Positions 16,872-25,854 of a stretch of 64,000 bases of DNA are shown one piece after another; the stretch's first letter is position 1; each line of letters begins with the position of its first letter. The translations under genes were made by a program, and so were the position numbers. The notes under the pieces are model-generated. The model saw only the letters and a list, made by a program, of their open reading frames with translations. It had not been told where the DNA came from and searched no databases. Where the stretch lies: contig NZ_JACHXN010000003.1 of NCBI RefSeq assembly GCF_014192095.1, positions 344,060-408,059 on the forward strand, read 5' to 3'. Source of the DNA: Phyllobacterium trifolii. GTDB lineage: Bacteria; Pseudomonadota; Alphaproteobacteria; Rhizobiales; Rhizobiaceae.

Positions 16872-18182
16872 ATGTCATCAATTACCGGCACCGCCGAGAG
16901 TATTGGCTTACCTTCAGCTCATCCAAAGCGTCTAGCCCTTGCCAGCATGGTTGGTACGACGCTGGAATATTACGATTTCACCATCTACAACACGATGGCG
17001 GCGCTGGTCTTCAGCCAGCTGTTCTTCCCGAGCGTCGATCCCATGGTCGGCACGATGCTGGCATTTTCCACCTACGCGATCGGTTACTTGTCACGCCCGC
17101 TCGGCGGCCTGTTTTTTGGCCGCCTCGGCGACAAGATCGGCCGCCGCGCCGTCCTTGTGATAACGCTGATCATCATGGGGCTAACGACTGCGACCATCGG
17201 CCTGCTGCCGACCTATGGCTCCGCCGGAATACTGGCGCCGCTGCTGCTGATAACGTTGCGCTTCGTGCAGGGTGTTGCTCTCGGCGGCGAATGGGCGGGC
17301 GCGGTCTTGCTGGCAGTCGAGCATGGACGGCAGGACCAGCGGGGACTCAATGCCTCGTGGACACAGATGGGACCCGCCCTGGGCACCCTTCTTGGGACCG
17401 GCCTGATCTATGGCTTTACGTCGCTCATGGACAACGAAACTTTCCTCGCATGGGGCTGGCGCGTCCCTTTTCTTCTCAGCCTTGCCTTGGTCACGTTTGG
17501 GCTGTGGGTTCGCAGCGGCGTCGAGGAATCGCCGATGTTCAAGCAGCTCGAAGAGGCGCATACCAAGGCAAAGGCGCCGATCAAGGAGGTCGTCACCAAT
17601 CATTGGCGCCGCCTTTTGCTGGCCGGCGGTTCGCGCATCGGCGGCGACGTGCTCTACGGGTTGGTCGTTGTCTTCACGCTGACCTACGTGACCACCGTCC
17701 TGCAACTACCGAAGTCCACGGCCCTGATGGCTCTCTTGATAGGTACGGGGTTCAATGCGCTGGCCGTTCCGCTCTTTGCGATCTTATCCGATCATTGGGG
17801 ACGGCGACCGGTGCTCGCACTCGGTGTCGTGAGCACAATAGTCTGGGCTTTCCTTATGTTCGCGCTGCTCGACACGACGCAGACCCTGGCGATCGTGCTC
17901 GCCTCCGTTGGTGGACTGATCGTGCATGCGTGTCTTTACGGTCCGCAGGCGTTATTCATCATCGAACAATTCCCGACCCGGATCCGCTTCACCGGCGCAT
18001 CGCTCGCTTATACTTTTGCCGGGATTATCGGCGGTGGATTCGCTCCCTTGATTATGGCGGCGCTGTTCAAAAGCTATTCGAGCTCCTACGCCATCTCGAT
18101 CTACGTAGCGGGTGCGGCTTGCGTGACGGGATTGGTGCTGTTGCTTGCGCGCGAAACAGCCCACAAGCCCCTGGAGGAGTAG
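16872..18182 (+). CDS. MFS transporter, metabolite:H+ symporter (MHS) type
   Basis: 436 aa with twelve likely membrane helices. ASMVGTTLEYYDFTIYNTMA, RPLGGLFFGRLGDKIGRRAV, LRFVQGVALGGEWAGAVLLA and FAILSDHWGRRPVL are characteristic of the MHS group (ShiA, ProP, KgtP). These take up organic acids, shikimate, betaine or similar compounds with protons across the inner membrane. The substrate cannot be told. AGAGAG precedes the ATG. An AT-rich 155-bp spacer upstream probably holds its promoter. Confidence 0.88.
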   Translation: MSSITGTAESIGLPSAHPKRLALASMVGTTLEYYDFTIYNTMAALVFSQLFFPSVDPMVGTMLAFSTYAIGYLSRPLGGLFFGRLGDKIGRRAVLVITLIIMGLTTATIGLLPTYGSAGILAPLLLITLRFVQGVALGGEWAGAVLLAVEHGRQDQRGLNASWTQMGPALGTLLGTGLIYGFTSLMDNETFLAWGWRVPFLLSLALVTFGLWVRSGVEESPMFKQLEEAHTKAKAPIKEVVTNHWRRLLLAGGSRIGGDVLYGLVVVFTLTYVTTVLQLPKSTALMALLIGTGFNALAVPLFAILSDHWGRRPVLALGVVSTIVWAFLMFALLDTTQTLAIVLASVGGLIVHACLYGPQALFIIEQFPTRIRFTGASLAYTFAGIIGGGFAPLIMAALFKSYSSSYAISIYVAGAACVTGLVLLLARETAHKPLEE

Positions 18183-18200
18183 CGCTTCTTTCGTGAAACT

Positions 18201-18223
18201 GGCAGCGACCTCAGGCCGCTGCC
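18201..18223. terminator. Hairpin between convergent genes
   Basis: GGCAGCG (18201-18207) and CGCTGCC (18217-18223) form a 7-bp stem with a 9-nt loop. It lies between the convergent MFS and DUF1254 genes and may serve both. No clear U-run on either side. Confidence 0.4.
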
Positions 18224-18225
18224 GG

Positions 18226-18771
18226 TCAAAGCAGCGGTGTACAGCTGGCACTCTGCAGGAAGGAACCGACTTCTTCCTTCCAGGACTCATCCGGCACGAA
18301 ACTGCGGATGACAACAAAGCCTTCGTCCATGTCGGCCTCGATAAGCACGGAGTTTTCCGCCGCTGCGGGCTTGGTTTTGTTGAGTTCGATCATCTGCAGC
18401 GGTGTCGCGATGACCAGATCGAGCTGGTCGGCAATCGCGGTGCGATCATTGATCGAATAGATGTTTTCGCCTTGGCGGTTGTAGACGGAGATTGACCAAT
18501 AAGGTGTCGTGCCGACGCCGGTGATGTGGGCGGGGAGATCCTCGATATCGAAACGGCAGGCTGCTGCCTGAAACAGTGGATCGAAGGCTAGCGGCACGGT
18601 TCCCGGCGCCCGGTCCCGAGTCACGCTATGGAATTGCCAGTCATCGCCATAGGCGGAAATGCGCGACCAGGCGTTGCGATCGGAATAGAAGGGCACGAGC
18701 AGGACAACCGCGATGTGAACGATGCCGGCTCCGATGAGACCAAAGAGCAGGGCGCGAAAAAGCTTACCCAT
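18226..18771 (-). CDS. DUF1254 family membrane-anchored protein
   Basis: 181 aa. A membrane helix near the N-terminus (LLFGLIGAGIVHIAVVLLVP) is followed by a periplasmic domain with DPLFQAAACRFDIEDLPAHI and TPYWSISVYNRQGENIYSIN. The latter motif is typical of DUF1254, a partner of DUF1214. The start overlaps the end of the DUF1214 gene by 8 bp. In other bacteria the two domains occur fused or adjacent; their role is unknown. Half the usual full DUF1254/1214 length, consistent with a split pair. Confidence 0.75.
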   Translation of the reverse strand: MGKLFRALLFGLIGAGIVHIAVVLLVPFYSDRNAWSRISAYGDDWQFHSVTRDRAPGTVPLAFDPLFQAAACRFDIEDLPAHITGVGTTPYWSISVYNRQGENIYSINDRTAIADQLDLVIATPLQMIELNKTKPAAAENSVLIEADMDEGFVVIRSFVPDESWKEEVGSFLQSASCTPLL

Positions 18772-19348
18772 CGCAGCTGATCCTCGTGACCGCCGGAAAT
18801 GTCATGTCGACGAGACCCGAATTGCTGCCGACAGGCGTATCATAGAGGGTCATCACGAGCACCATCCGGCCGGCGCCCATCGTGGCAAGCCAGTTTCCCG
18901 GTTGCGCCTTGGGCGAAACGAGCACCACGAACTGGCCATTCTCCTGGCGGAGTATTTGCCGCGAATGCAGCGCAGGCAGGCGGTCCTTACCTGGGTCAAG
19001 TGCGATGAGCGATCGGTCGGCCGCGTAGAGCGTCCAGAAACGCGAATTGGGGCTATTGCCTTCGATCCTGTAGGAGCAGCGCCGGTCGAGTGCCTGGCCC
19101 TGATTATCATCATAGGCGTAAAAGGCGAGGCCCTCGGCGGACCCAAGCGGAAAGGCGCCTTCGCGGGCGGCGCGCGCCTTGGCATAAGGATCGGAGAGGA
19201 GGGTACCTGCTTCCGGATGCCCGGTCCATTGGCCGACGGTCAGCGCGCCAAAGCCATCGAAACGGTTGACCGCGTACCATGCGCTCAGCGTGCCGCCGCC
19301 GACAGCAATCACAAGCGCAATGAGGGCGAGGAGAACATTTCGAAACAT
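18764..19348 (-). CDS. DUF1214 family membrane-anchored protein
   Basis: 194 aa from the ATG at 19348 (MFRNVLLALIALVIAVGGGT), which gives a clean membrane anchor; a TTG at 19384 is possible. The periplasmic part contains GSAEGLAFYAYDDNQGQALD and NSRFWTLYAADRSLI, with NGQFVVLVSPKAQPGNWLAT, matching the DUF1214 pattern. It follows the penicillin-binding protein gene on the same strand by 36 bp and overlaps the DUF1254 gene, so the three probably form one operon. Function unknown. Confidence 0.78.
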   Translation of the reverse strand: MFRNVLLALIALVIAVGGGTLSAWYAVNRFDGFGALTVGQWTGHPEAGTLLSDPYAKARAAREGAFPLGSAEGLAFYAYDDNQGQALDRRCSYRIEGNSPNSRFWTLYAADRSLIALDPGKDRLPALHSRQILRQENGQFVVLVSPKAQPGNWLATMGAGRMVLVMTLYDTPVGSNSGLVDMTFPAVTRISCDG

Positions 19349-19384
19349 CGAATCAGAAGTACACGCGAGTGTTGGGGCATGCAA

Positions 19385-21532
19385 TCAAAGTGCGGAGACT
19401 TTCGAGGGCAGGATCGGCAGTTTGAGCTGCGGCGCGGCTTTCAGCGCCTGGCCGATTTCACGGATGGCCGTCGCGGTGGCGCCTGAAAGAACCCGTGGCC
19501 GCTCTTCCGCTTTCAGCGCGTCGTCGTCAACGGCCTCCTCAGCTTTGGCCGCCACCTTGTCCTGCTTCGGCATGGTTGGATCGATGCCCGGGATCGCTTT
19601 GAGATCGATGTTCTGATGTGCATAGTTCATGAAGCGCTGCCAGGTCATTGCCGGAAGGATGCCGCCCGTCAATTCCTTGGTCGGCGTGAAATTGTCATTG
19701 CCGAACCAGACTGCGGCCGTGTAGTTGCCGGTAAAACCAACGAACCATGCATCGCGATAGCTTTGCGTCGTGCCGGTCTTGCCCGCCGCGCGCGTCATCG
19801 GCAAAGCGGCACGCCGGCCAGTGCCCCATTCCGGCACCTGCGACAGCATGATATTCATGTTGTCTGCCGCCGTTTTCGAAAGAACCCGGTGCGGTTTCAC
19901 GCCATCCTTCTTCCAATCCCACAGGGCATCGCCATTCTGGCTTAAGATCTGCGTGAACGGATGACGCATGCCGGCGATGCCACCGGTCGCGAAGACGTTG
20001 TAACCGGTTGCCTGATCCATGACGGTCATGCCAGAGGTGCCCAGCACCATGGTCTTGTGCGAGCTGATCGGCGACTCAACGCCAAACGCCTTGGTCAAGG
20101 CTACGATGGGGGCAGTGGTCAGGTAGTCCTTGGCGAGCCGCACGGGGACTGTATTGATGGATTTGACCAGTGCGGTGGTCAGGTCGATCTTGCCCAGATA
20201 CTGGCGCGAGTAATTCTGCGGCGACCAGTTGCCCCATGAAACCGCGCCACCGGAGACCAGCGTCTTCGGGGTCATGCCCTTTTCCATGGCGGCAGCATAG
20301 ACATAGGGCTTGAACGACGAACCCGCCTGCCGCAGCGCGGCTGTGGCGCGGTTGAACTGGCTTTCGCCGTAGTCGCGGCCGCCGACGATCGCCCTGACAG
20401 CGCCGTTGTTTTCAAGCACAACGATTGCAGCCTGGGTGACGTGATATTCCTTGCCAAACTGGCGAAGATGATATTCCGCGGATTCCTCCGCTGCTTTCTG
20501 GATTCCCGTATCGAGCGTAGTGCGGACGACGAGCGTATGGGTCGGCATTTTCTGCGCGACCTTCTTGACCTCATCGAAGGCCCAATCGAGGAAATAATCC
20601 GGGCTTTCCGAGCGGCCGCGATCGACCACGGTTGCGGGATTGCGCCGTGCGCCGACCACCTGGCCTTCGGTCATCAATCCGCCCTGGACGAGATTGGTGA
20701 GCACCACGTTGGCGCGGGCACGCGCTGCCGGCAGGTTGACATGCGGCGCATATTTCGCTGGCGCCTTGAAAAGCCCGGCCAGCATTGCCGCCTCCGCCAG
20801 ATTGACGTCCTTGACGCTCTTGCCGAAATAGAATTCGGAAGCTGCCGCGATGCCGAACGTTCCACCGCCCATATAGGCGCGGTCGAGATATGTCTGCAGG
20901 ATTTCCTTCTTGGTTAGGTTCGACTCCAGCCAAAGGGCAAGGAAAGCTTCCTTGATCTTGCGGTCAAGGCTCCGCTCGTTGTTGAGGAACAGATTTTTCG
21001 CCAGCTGCTGGGTAATGGTGGAGCCGCCCTGGACAACGGAATTGGCGCGCAGGTTTTCCGTCATGGCGCGCGACAGCCCGAGGAAATCAATGCCGAAATG
21101 GTCGAAGAAGCGGCGGTCTTCCGTTGCAAGGACGGCCTTGATGACGTGGTCCGGCAATTCGTCAATGGGTACGGCACTGCGGTGCAGAATACCACGCTGG
21201 CCGATCTCGTTGCCGTAGCGGTCGAGGAACGTCACGGCAAAGTCATCGCGCGTGCGCCAGTTCTTTTCCGTCTCGTGAAAGGCCGGGATGGCCAGCGTCA
21301 GCATGAGCACGGAACCGACTGTACCCCAGGTGAATGCTTCGCCCAGAACTTCGAATATAGTGCGACGCCAGCCCGTGACATGGAAGCGGCGGAAGAAGAT
21401 GGTGGTGTCTTCCCAGAATTCTGCAAGGCGAAAGCGCGTTTCGTAAAGGGTCGAATCGATCCAGGCATCAAGCCCAAGCAGCGGCGAGACCTTGAATCGC
21501 TTGCGTTTCTTGTCCGGCCTTGGCGCGTTCAT
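19385..21532 (-). CDS. Bifunctional penicillin-binding protein (class A, PBP1 type)
   Basis: 715 aa from the ATG at 21532 (MNAPRPDKKRKRFK), the first good cytoplasmic start; AAGAAG precedes it. A single membrane helix lies near residues 70-90. The GT51 glycosyltransferase shows ATEDRRFFDHFGIDF, QGGSTITQQLAKNLFL and KIKEAFLALWLE. The transpeptidase has SSFK (active serine), SIN and KTGTTQ. It polymerises and cross-links peptidoglycan in the periplasm. The C-terminal ~70 residues are low complexity. Upstream neighbour is the divergent lysE gene. Confidence 0.93.
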   Translation of the reverse strand: MNAPRPDKKRKRFKVSPLLGLDAWIDSTLYETRFRLAEFWEDTTIFFRRFHVTGWRRTIFEVLGEAFTWGTVGSVLMLTLAIPAFHETEKNWRTRDDFAVTFLDRYGNEIGQRGILHRSAVPIDELPDHVIKAVLATEDRRFFDHFGIDFLGLSRAMTENLRANSVVQGGSTITQQLAKNLFLNNERSLDRKIKEAFLALWLESNLTKKEILQTYLDRAYMGGGTFGIAAASEFYFGKSVKDVNLAEAAMLAGLFKAPAKYAPHVNLPAARARANVVLTNLVQGGLMTEGQVVGARRNPATVVDRGRSESPDYFLDWAFDEVKKVAQKMPTHTLVVRTTLDTGIQKAAEESAEYHLRQFGKEYHVTQAAIVVLENNGAVRAIVGGRDYGESQFNRATAALRQAGSSFKPYVYAAAMEKGMTPKTLVSGGAVSWGNWSPQNYSRQYLGKIDLTTALVKSINTVPVRLAKDYLTTAPIVALTKAFGVESPISSHKTMVLGTSGMTVMDQATGYNVFATGGIAGMRHPFTQILSQNGDALWDWKKDGVKPHRVLSKTAADNMNIMLSQVPEWGTGRRAALPMTRAAGKTGTTQSYRDAWFVGFTGNYTAAVWFGNDNFTPTKELTGGILPAMTWQRFMNYAHQNIDLKAIPGIDPTMPKQDKVAAKAEEAVDDDALKAEERPRVLSGATATAIREIGQALKAAPQLKLPILPSKVSAL

Positions 21533-21800
21533 CAAACTTCTTGCCTGCCCTGTGCTAAGCCATGCTTGCCCCTGAAGGCACATGGTTTAGCGGATATCAC
21601 TTAACAGCTTCTTGAAGCGGCTGTTTAAGCTCTAATATGGTCATTTCGTCCCTCAAAAAGAATACCGCCTTTGTGATTAATGTCACAAGGGCAAGCGCTT
21701 CCGATATGGAGATTTGACCGGGACTGTTGCCAAAAAGTTTCCACTTGCAATTGCGCCTGTCCGGTGGATTGGTGTCATTTTTCCAAGTGGGAGCATAGGC

Positions 21801-22433
21801 ATGTCCATTGAGCATTGGCTGGCATTCGTTGCCGCATCGGCAATTCTTCTCGCTATTCCAGGTCCGACGATCCTTCTCGTCATCTCCTATGCGCTTGGCC
21901 ATGGCCGACGCTTTGCAGCGGCGACGGTTGCGGGTGTTGCGCTCGGTGATTTCACCGCGATGACTGCCTCCATGCTCGGCCTGGGCGCCTTGCTTGCGGC
22001 ATCGGCAGCGATCTTCACCGTGCTGAAATGGGTTGGTGCCGCCTATCTTATCTATCTTGGCATCAAGCTTTGGCGTGCGCCGATCGCCAATCCTGAAACC
22101 GGCGAAACGCCGGAAAAGAACGAGAAGGCCCACCGCATCTTTCTCCACGCCTACGTGGTCACTGCCCTCAATCCCAAGAGCATTATTTTCTTCGTGGCTT
22201 TCCTGCCGCAGTTCCTCGATACGACCCGCCCGATATTCACGCAGATGGTGATCTTCGAAACGACCTTCCTCGTTCTCGCAACGCTGAATGCCGCAACCTA
22301 CGCCGTGATGGCATCGATGGCGCGTCAGACCATCCGCAAGCCGAAGGTCCAGCGTATCGTCAACCAGACAGGCGGATCGTTGATGATCGGGGCAGGGCTC
22401 TTGGCTCTCGGCTGGAAAAAGGCAGCAGCGTGA
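21801..22433 (+). CDS. LysE/RhtB family amino acid exporter
   Basis: 210 aa from the ATG at 21801 (MSIEHWLAFVAASAILLAIP), with GTGGGAG upstream; a longer in-frame start at 21714 is unlikely. About six membrane helices. PGPTILLVISYALGHGRR and KWVGAAYLIYLGIKLWRAP are family hallmarks, as is TALNPKSIIFFVAFLPQF. Members export basic or neutral amino acids or homoserine lactone. Substrate unknown. Repeat B begins four bases after the stop. Confidence 0.9.
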   Translation: MSIEHWLAFVAASAILLAIPGPTILLVISYALGHGRRFAAATVAGVALGDFTAMTASMLGLGALLAASAAIFTVLKWVGAAYLIYLGIKLWRAPIANPETGETPEKNEKAHRIFLHAYVVTALNPKSIIFFVAFLPQFLDTTRPIFTQMVIFETTFLVLATLNAATYAVMASMARQTIRKPKVQRIVNQTGGSLMIGAGLLALGWKKAAA

Positions 22434-22436
22434 TAT

Positions 22437-22562
22437 TCACGCCAGGACGGGCCTGCAAATGGCGCTTTTCTGCGATCCGGTGCTCACGTACCTTAAAGTA
22501 CGCTGCGCTCCGGTTCTGGAAAATCACCATTTTCGTCGCGTCCTGACCTGAATCTCAACACA
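22437..22562. repeat. 126-bp hairpin repeat element B, copy 2
   Basis: Same element as 16379-16504. Here the outer stem is CAGGACG (22443-22449) with CGTCCTG (22539-22545), and the next stem is AAATGG with CCATTT. Both differ from copy 1 by changes on both sides that keep pairing. It directly follows lysE. Confidence 0.85.
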
Positions 22563-22682
22563 GCCAAGCGCAAATAAGAAAAAGATCCAGACTAGGAAAA
22601 TAATCCTTGACTGCGTAACGGTTGTCCTGTAGGTTCTGGTCATGTACTCCAAGACCAAGCCCTCCTAGGCTGGGTTTACATA

Positions 22683-22714
22683 AAGCGGTGGTGGTTTTTG
22701 CAGAATCACCGCCG
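22683..22714. other. Hairpin in the islet upstream of the disrupted membrane protein
   Basis: GCGGTGGTG and CACCGCCGC pair with one G-T across the sequence GTTTTTGCAGAAT. It lies beyond the end (22812) of the reverse-strand membrane protein gene and could be its terminator. The 22563-22811 stretch otherwise has no feature I can name. Confidence 0.35.
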
Positions 22715-22811
22715 CCTTGTTATTTGGATGTTTTTACCCACACAAACGCAATGCCGGAAACCACGTCATCCCCTGTTCATCGCAGTATATCTTGCGCGGA
22801 ATCGGGAGAGT

Positions 22812-23419
22812 CTATGGTTTCGTGGCTGGAATATCTCCTACGAAGCCCAAGAGAGACGACGCGAAAGCCCAGAACAGCAGTACCGCTGCGCCGATGGCCG
22901 TGACAATCGTTATAACCAAGACCGCATACCAAATCGGAACGAAGACCCCTGGAAGAATATGTTTGACTCTTTGGCTAACGCGGCTCGTTTTGCTAGGAGA
23001 ACCGCTGGCGGGTACTCATTCACAATCAGGACTCGAAATTTCATCATTTCCCGCGCTATTGCCAGCATCTTGAAAACTTCGAAAAGTACGAAGCAAAAGA
23101 TACTTACTCCCAACAGCAAACCAACCCAGTTGGCGAGCGTGTGCGAAAGGTGGTCTTTCGTATTCGACCAGATTGTGAAAATACCGGCATAGCCGCCAAA
23201 TACGATCACCGCCGTGTACGCGGTCGTATGTCCAAAAGCCGCCGACTGAATCTCAAGCATCATTTCCGTGACAAGTTTAGCGTTCAGCGCGGCTGCTTCC
23301 TTTTCGCTCTCTGAGAGAAGCGTGGGAAATGTCATGGGGTACGACTCAGTTGTTGGAGGGACGCGCAAGTGTTGGTCTAATGGGAGTACTGCGTCTAGTG
23401 GCATATGGGAACAATCCAC
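22812..23419 (-). pseudogene. Frame-disrupted membrane protein of unknown function
   Basis: The first frame starts at a GTG at 23419 (GGAGG nine bases before) or the ATG at 23335 (MTFPTLLSESEKEAAALNAK). It has two membrane segments (AYTAVIVFGGYAGIFTIW, WVGLLLGVSIFCFVLFEV) and then drifts into non-protein-like sequence ending at 22910. The next frame, from about 22980 down to the stop at 22812, reads VFVPIWYAVLVITIVTAIGA and AAVLLFWAFASSLLGFVGDI, an obvious third helix. One base appears lost near 22960-23000. I do not recognise the family. Confidence 0.65.
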
Positions 23420-24001
23420 ATTAGCGTTCCTCCGATGCCGCCGCTCATTGCGGCAGTTGCTTGCCGCCGCTCAACATCGGGTGTATCTCATTGCGATGCC
23501 AAGCGACGCCGAACAATTTCAAGCGCTGATCTCAGGCCTTCAAGCCTGTCGCATGTCTCTTTCGCAGATCGCCGGAACCGGCAACATAAAATGCCTTGCC
23601 CCGAAACTTACTCCTTTTTGGTAAGCCGCCGCTGAACATCCTCAAACGAACCGCGAACATCTCCAGATTTGCCGCTGGTCAAATCAGGAACACATGAAAG
23701 TCAAGGCGACACACATCCCCTAAAAGTTGGACCGACCGGACCACGCAAGTACTCGCAGGCTTTGTGATCCTCAGCTATAGGTGAAGCACGTCACCATTGC
23801 ACAAAAAAACCGCCACTGGGAGAGGGGTTCCTCGACAGCGGCGGGAGGGAGGTTCAAGGAAAGCGGCGGCCGCCTTCTTGAGCCGGTATGATGCCGTGAC
23901 GACTGGCTCGCCACAATCGGGCCTTCACCTAAGTCTTCGCCGGGAAACTAGGTAATCATTGCCGAGGAAAGCGTCGTCAAAGATAGGGCGGGGGGTAGTT
24001 A
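23420..24001. other. Gene-poor stretch
   Basis: About 580 bp without a supported gene. It holds an imperfect dyad CCGCCACTG...CAGCGGCGG (about 23810-23846) and GCGGCGGCCGCC nearby, and a purine-rich GGGCGGGGGG just before the next gene. Short open frames here have no ribosome sites or protein-like composition. Confidence 0.4.
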
Positions 24002-24568
24002 ATGAAATTGATTTGGGTATGGCTTTGCATTTTGGCTGGAGTTGCAAGCGCATGGGCGGACGATAGTACGTGTGCTGAACTAAACGGGGCCTACGAACAC
24101 GCCGTAAACACCGGACGCTACCAAACGGTTTCAACCGTTACTGGAAAGGGTCAGGATAGCGGGAAGCTATGGCTCCGGACCTTTTATTATGACCAGACCA
24201 TCTACGTCCGCAGGCCATACTTTCCTTGGCTCTCATACAGGCGTGGAACGCTCGATCATACCGATGATGGACGGTCGGTCTTTCAAAATTGCACAAAACT
24301 TGGCACTGAGACCATGGCCGGAAATGATACGACGGTCTTCCAAACCGATTGGCAGCGCTATGGCGACAAGGCCGTAACCAAGTTGTGGTTTTCGACAGAA
24401 ACGGGAAAGTTAGCGCAGACGGAACGATTCTTTACCGCGCTTGACGAGAATAGTTTTTATTCTGGCTTGCTCGGACAATCGGTGCTCGACAGATACGCCT
24501 ATGACCGTGGGTTGCCACCACCCCTCGAAGCATACAAAGCATACTTGCCGACCGTACATCCAGAATAA
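24002..24568 (+). CDS. Exported protein of unknown function
   Basis: 188 aa with a signal peptide (MKLIWVWLCILAGVASAWA). The mature part, DDSTCAELNGAYEHAVNTGR onwards, is rich in aromatic residues and beta-forming stretches (LWLRTFYYDQTIYVRRPYFP, TTVFQTDWQRYGDKAVTKLW) with two cysteines. It is probably periplasmic. GGGGGG precedes the start at close spacing. No family recognised. It lies in an islet of uncertain genes between lysE and feuNPQ. Confidence 0.65.
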   Translation: MKLIWVWLCILAGVASAWADDSTCAELNGAYEHAVNTGRYQTVSTVTGKGQDSGKLWLRTFYYDQTIYVRRPYFPWLSYRRGTLDHTDDGRSVFQNCTKLGTETMAGNDTTVFQTDWQRYGDKAVTKLWFSTETGKLAQTERFFTALDENSFYSGLLGQSVLDRYAYDRGLPPPLEAYKAYLPTVHPE

Positions 24569-24645
24569 CTGGGGGAAAGCAAAATAGGTCGAGGCTGTAA
24601 GGTGCGACAAAATGGTCGTTTCGAAGGTAACGAAATGGGGCAAAA

Positions 24646-24672
24646 ACATCACCGCTTTGAGGCGGTTTTGTT
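24646..24672 (+). terminator. Short terminator-like hairpin
   Basis: ACCGC (24651-24655) and GCGGT (24662-24666) around TTTGAG, followed by TTTGTT and preceded by CAAAAACATC. It lies 80 bp after the exported protein gene. A short stem, so weak. Confidence 0.4.
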
Positions 24673-24850
24673 ACCTTGAACCGTTACCTTGAGATATATC
24701 TGACCGACAAGGTCTTGAAATAAAGAAATATTTTATTTTAGGGGTTGTTGAGAAATATGATGTTAAAAGGCGTGAACTTGTGGCAATTCTGACAGTCACA
24801 TTACCAAACGTTCATGCATCGTTCAGACAGCAACCGATAATAATGACGCC

Positions 24851-25105
24851 ATGATGAAACACCTCTTTATCTCCCTGCCCCTTGCGGGCCTGATCTCGGT
24901 CGCTGGCGTCCTCAACGCCGGCACTGCCTTTGCTGCAGATTGCTCCTCTGTGGGACAACGGGTGGCCGATTCGCAAGGCGGGACACTTGCGCGGGCCACC
25001 TCGGTTGTGCAGAACGGCAAGGAAGTCTGCGTCGTGGTGGTTCTGATCCCCGGCAAGGATGGCGAACGTCCGCGCCGTGTGGAAGTCGCCGTACCAGCAA
25101 ACTGA
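24851..25105 (+). CDS. feuN: FeuN-like small periplasmic modulator of FeuPQ
   Basis: 84 aa. A signal peptide ends TAFAAD, leaving a mature protein of about 56 residues with Cys in ADCSSVGQRVADSQGG and GKEVCVVVVLIPGKDGERPR. In Sinorhizobium meliloti, FeuN is a small periplasmic protein encoded just before feuP-feuQ that restrains FeuQ kinase signalling. Size, export signal and position agree; I could not compare sequences. feuP starts 25 bp after its stop. Two ATGs (24851, 24854) are possible starts. Confidence 0.75.
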   Translation: MMKHLFISLPLAGLISVAGVLNAGTAFAADCSSVGQRVADSQGGTLARATSVVQNGKEVCVVVVLIPGKDGERPRRVEVAVPAN

Positions 25106-25130
25106 TCCGCGCCGGCAAGGGAAATCCTGC

Positions 25131-25802
25131 ATGAGAATACTCGTCGTCGAAGATGATCGTGATCTTAATCGCCAGCTTGTCGAAGCTTTGACCGATGCTG
25201 GTTATGTGGTCGACAAGGCTTCCGACGGCGAGGAGGGCCACTTTCTTGGCGATACCGAGCCTTATGACGCCGTGGTACTCGATATTGGCCTGCCGCAAAT
25301 GGATGGACTGACCATCCTTGAAAAATGGCGTAGGGATGGGCGCGTTATGCCCGTCCTACTCCTCACCGCGCGTGACCGCTGGAGCGACAAGGTCGCCGGT
25401 ATCGACGCGGGTGCCGATGACTATGTCGCCAAGCCATTTCATATCGAGGAAGTTCTGGCGCGTTTGCGGGCTCTCATCCGGCGCGCTGCGGGGCATGCTT
25501 CGTCGGAAATCACCTGCGGGCCACTGCGGCTCGACACCAAGACCTCGAAGGCGACAGTTAATGGTACTACACTGAAGCTTACCTCGCACGAGTTTCGGTT
25601 ATTGTCCTACCTCATGCATCACATGGACGAGGTGGTGTCCCGCACCGAGCTGGTAGAGCACCTGTATGATCAGGATTTCGATCGGGATTCCAATACGATA
25701 GAAGTGTTTGTTGGCCGTTTGCGCAAGAAAATGGGTATGGATCTTATCGAGACGATCCGCGGTATGGGATACAGGATCAAATCGCAAGACATAAAGTCAT
25801 AG
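25131..25802 (+). CDS. feuP: FeuP-like response regulator (OmpR/PhoB type)
   Basis: 223 aa from the ATG at 25131 (MRILVVEDDRDLNRQLVEAL), with AAGGGAAA upstream. The receiver has acidic pocket EDD, phospho-acceptor Asp51 and Lys in YVAKPFH. The winged helix shows LTSHEFRLLSYLMHHMDEVV and RDSNTIEVFVGRLRKKMG. FeuP with FeuQ controls cyclic glucan export and other genes needed for symbiosis in S. meliloti. The middle gene of feuN-feuP-feuQ. Confidence 0.88.
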   Translation: MRILVVEDDRDLNRQLVEALTDAGYVVDKASDGEEGHFLGDTEPYDAVVLDIGLPQMDGLTILEKWRRDGRVMPVLLLTARDRWSDKVAGIDAGADDYVAKPFHIEEVLARLRALIRRAAGHASSEITCGPLRLDTKTSKATVNGTTLKLTSHEFRLLSYLMHHMDEVVSRTELVEHLYDQDFDRDSNTIEVFVGRLRKKMGMDLIETIRGMGYRIKSQDIKS

Positions 25803-25854
25803 GGACATTTGGCGATTCCACCCTCCTGAACGCCATCAAAAGGCAGGACGACGT

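Noticed and set aside
16781..18196. 471-codon open frame on + strand overlapping the MHS transporter
   Set aside because: Another frame of the transporter; arginine-rich and without membrane helices.
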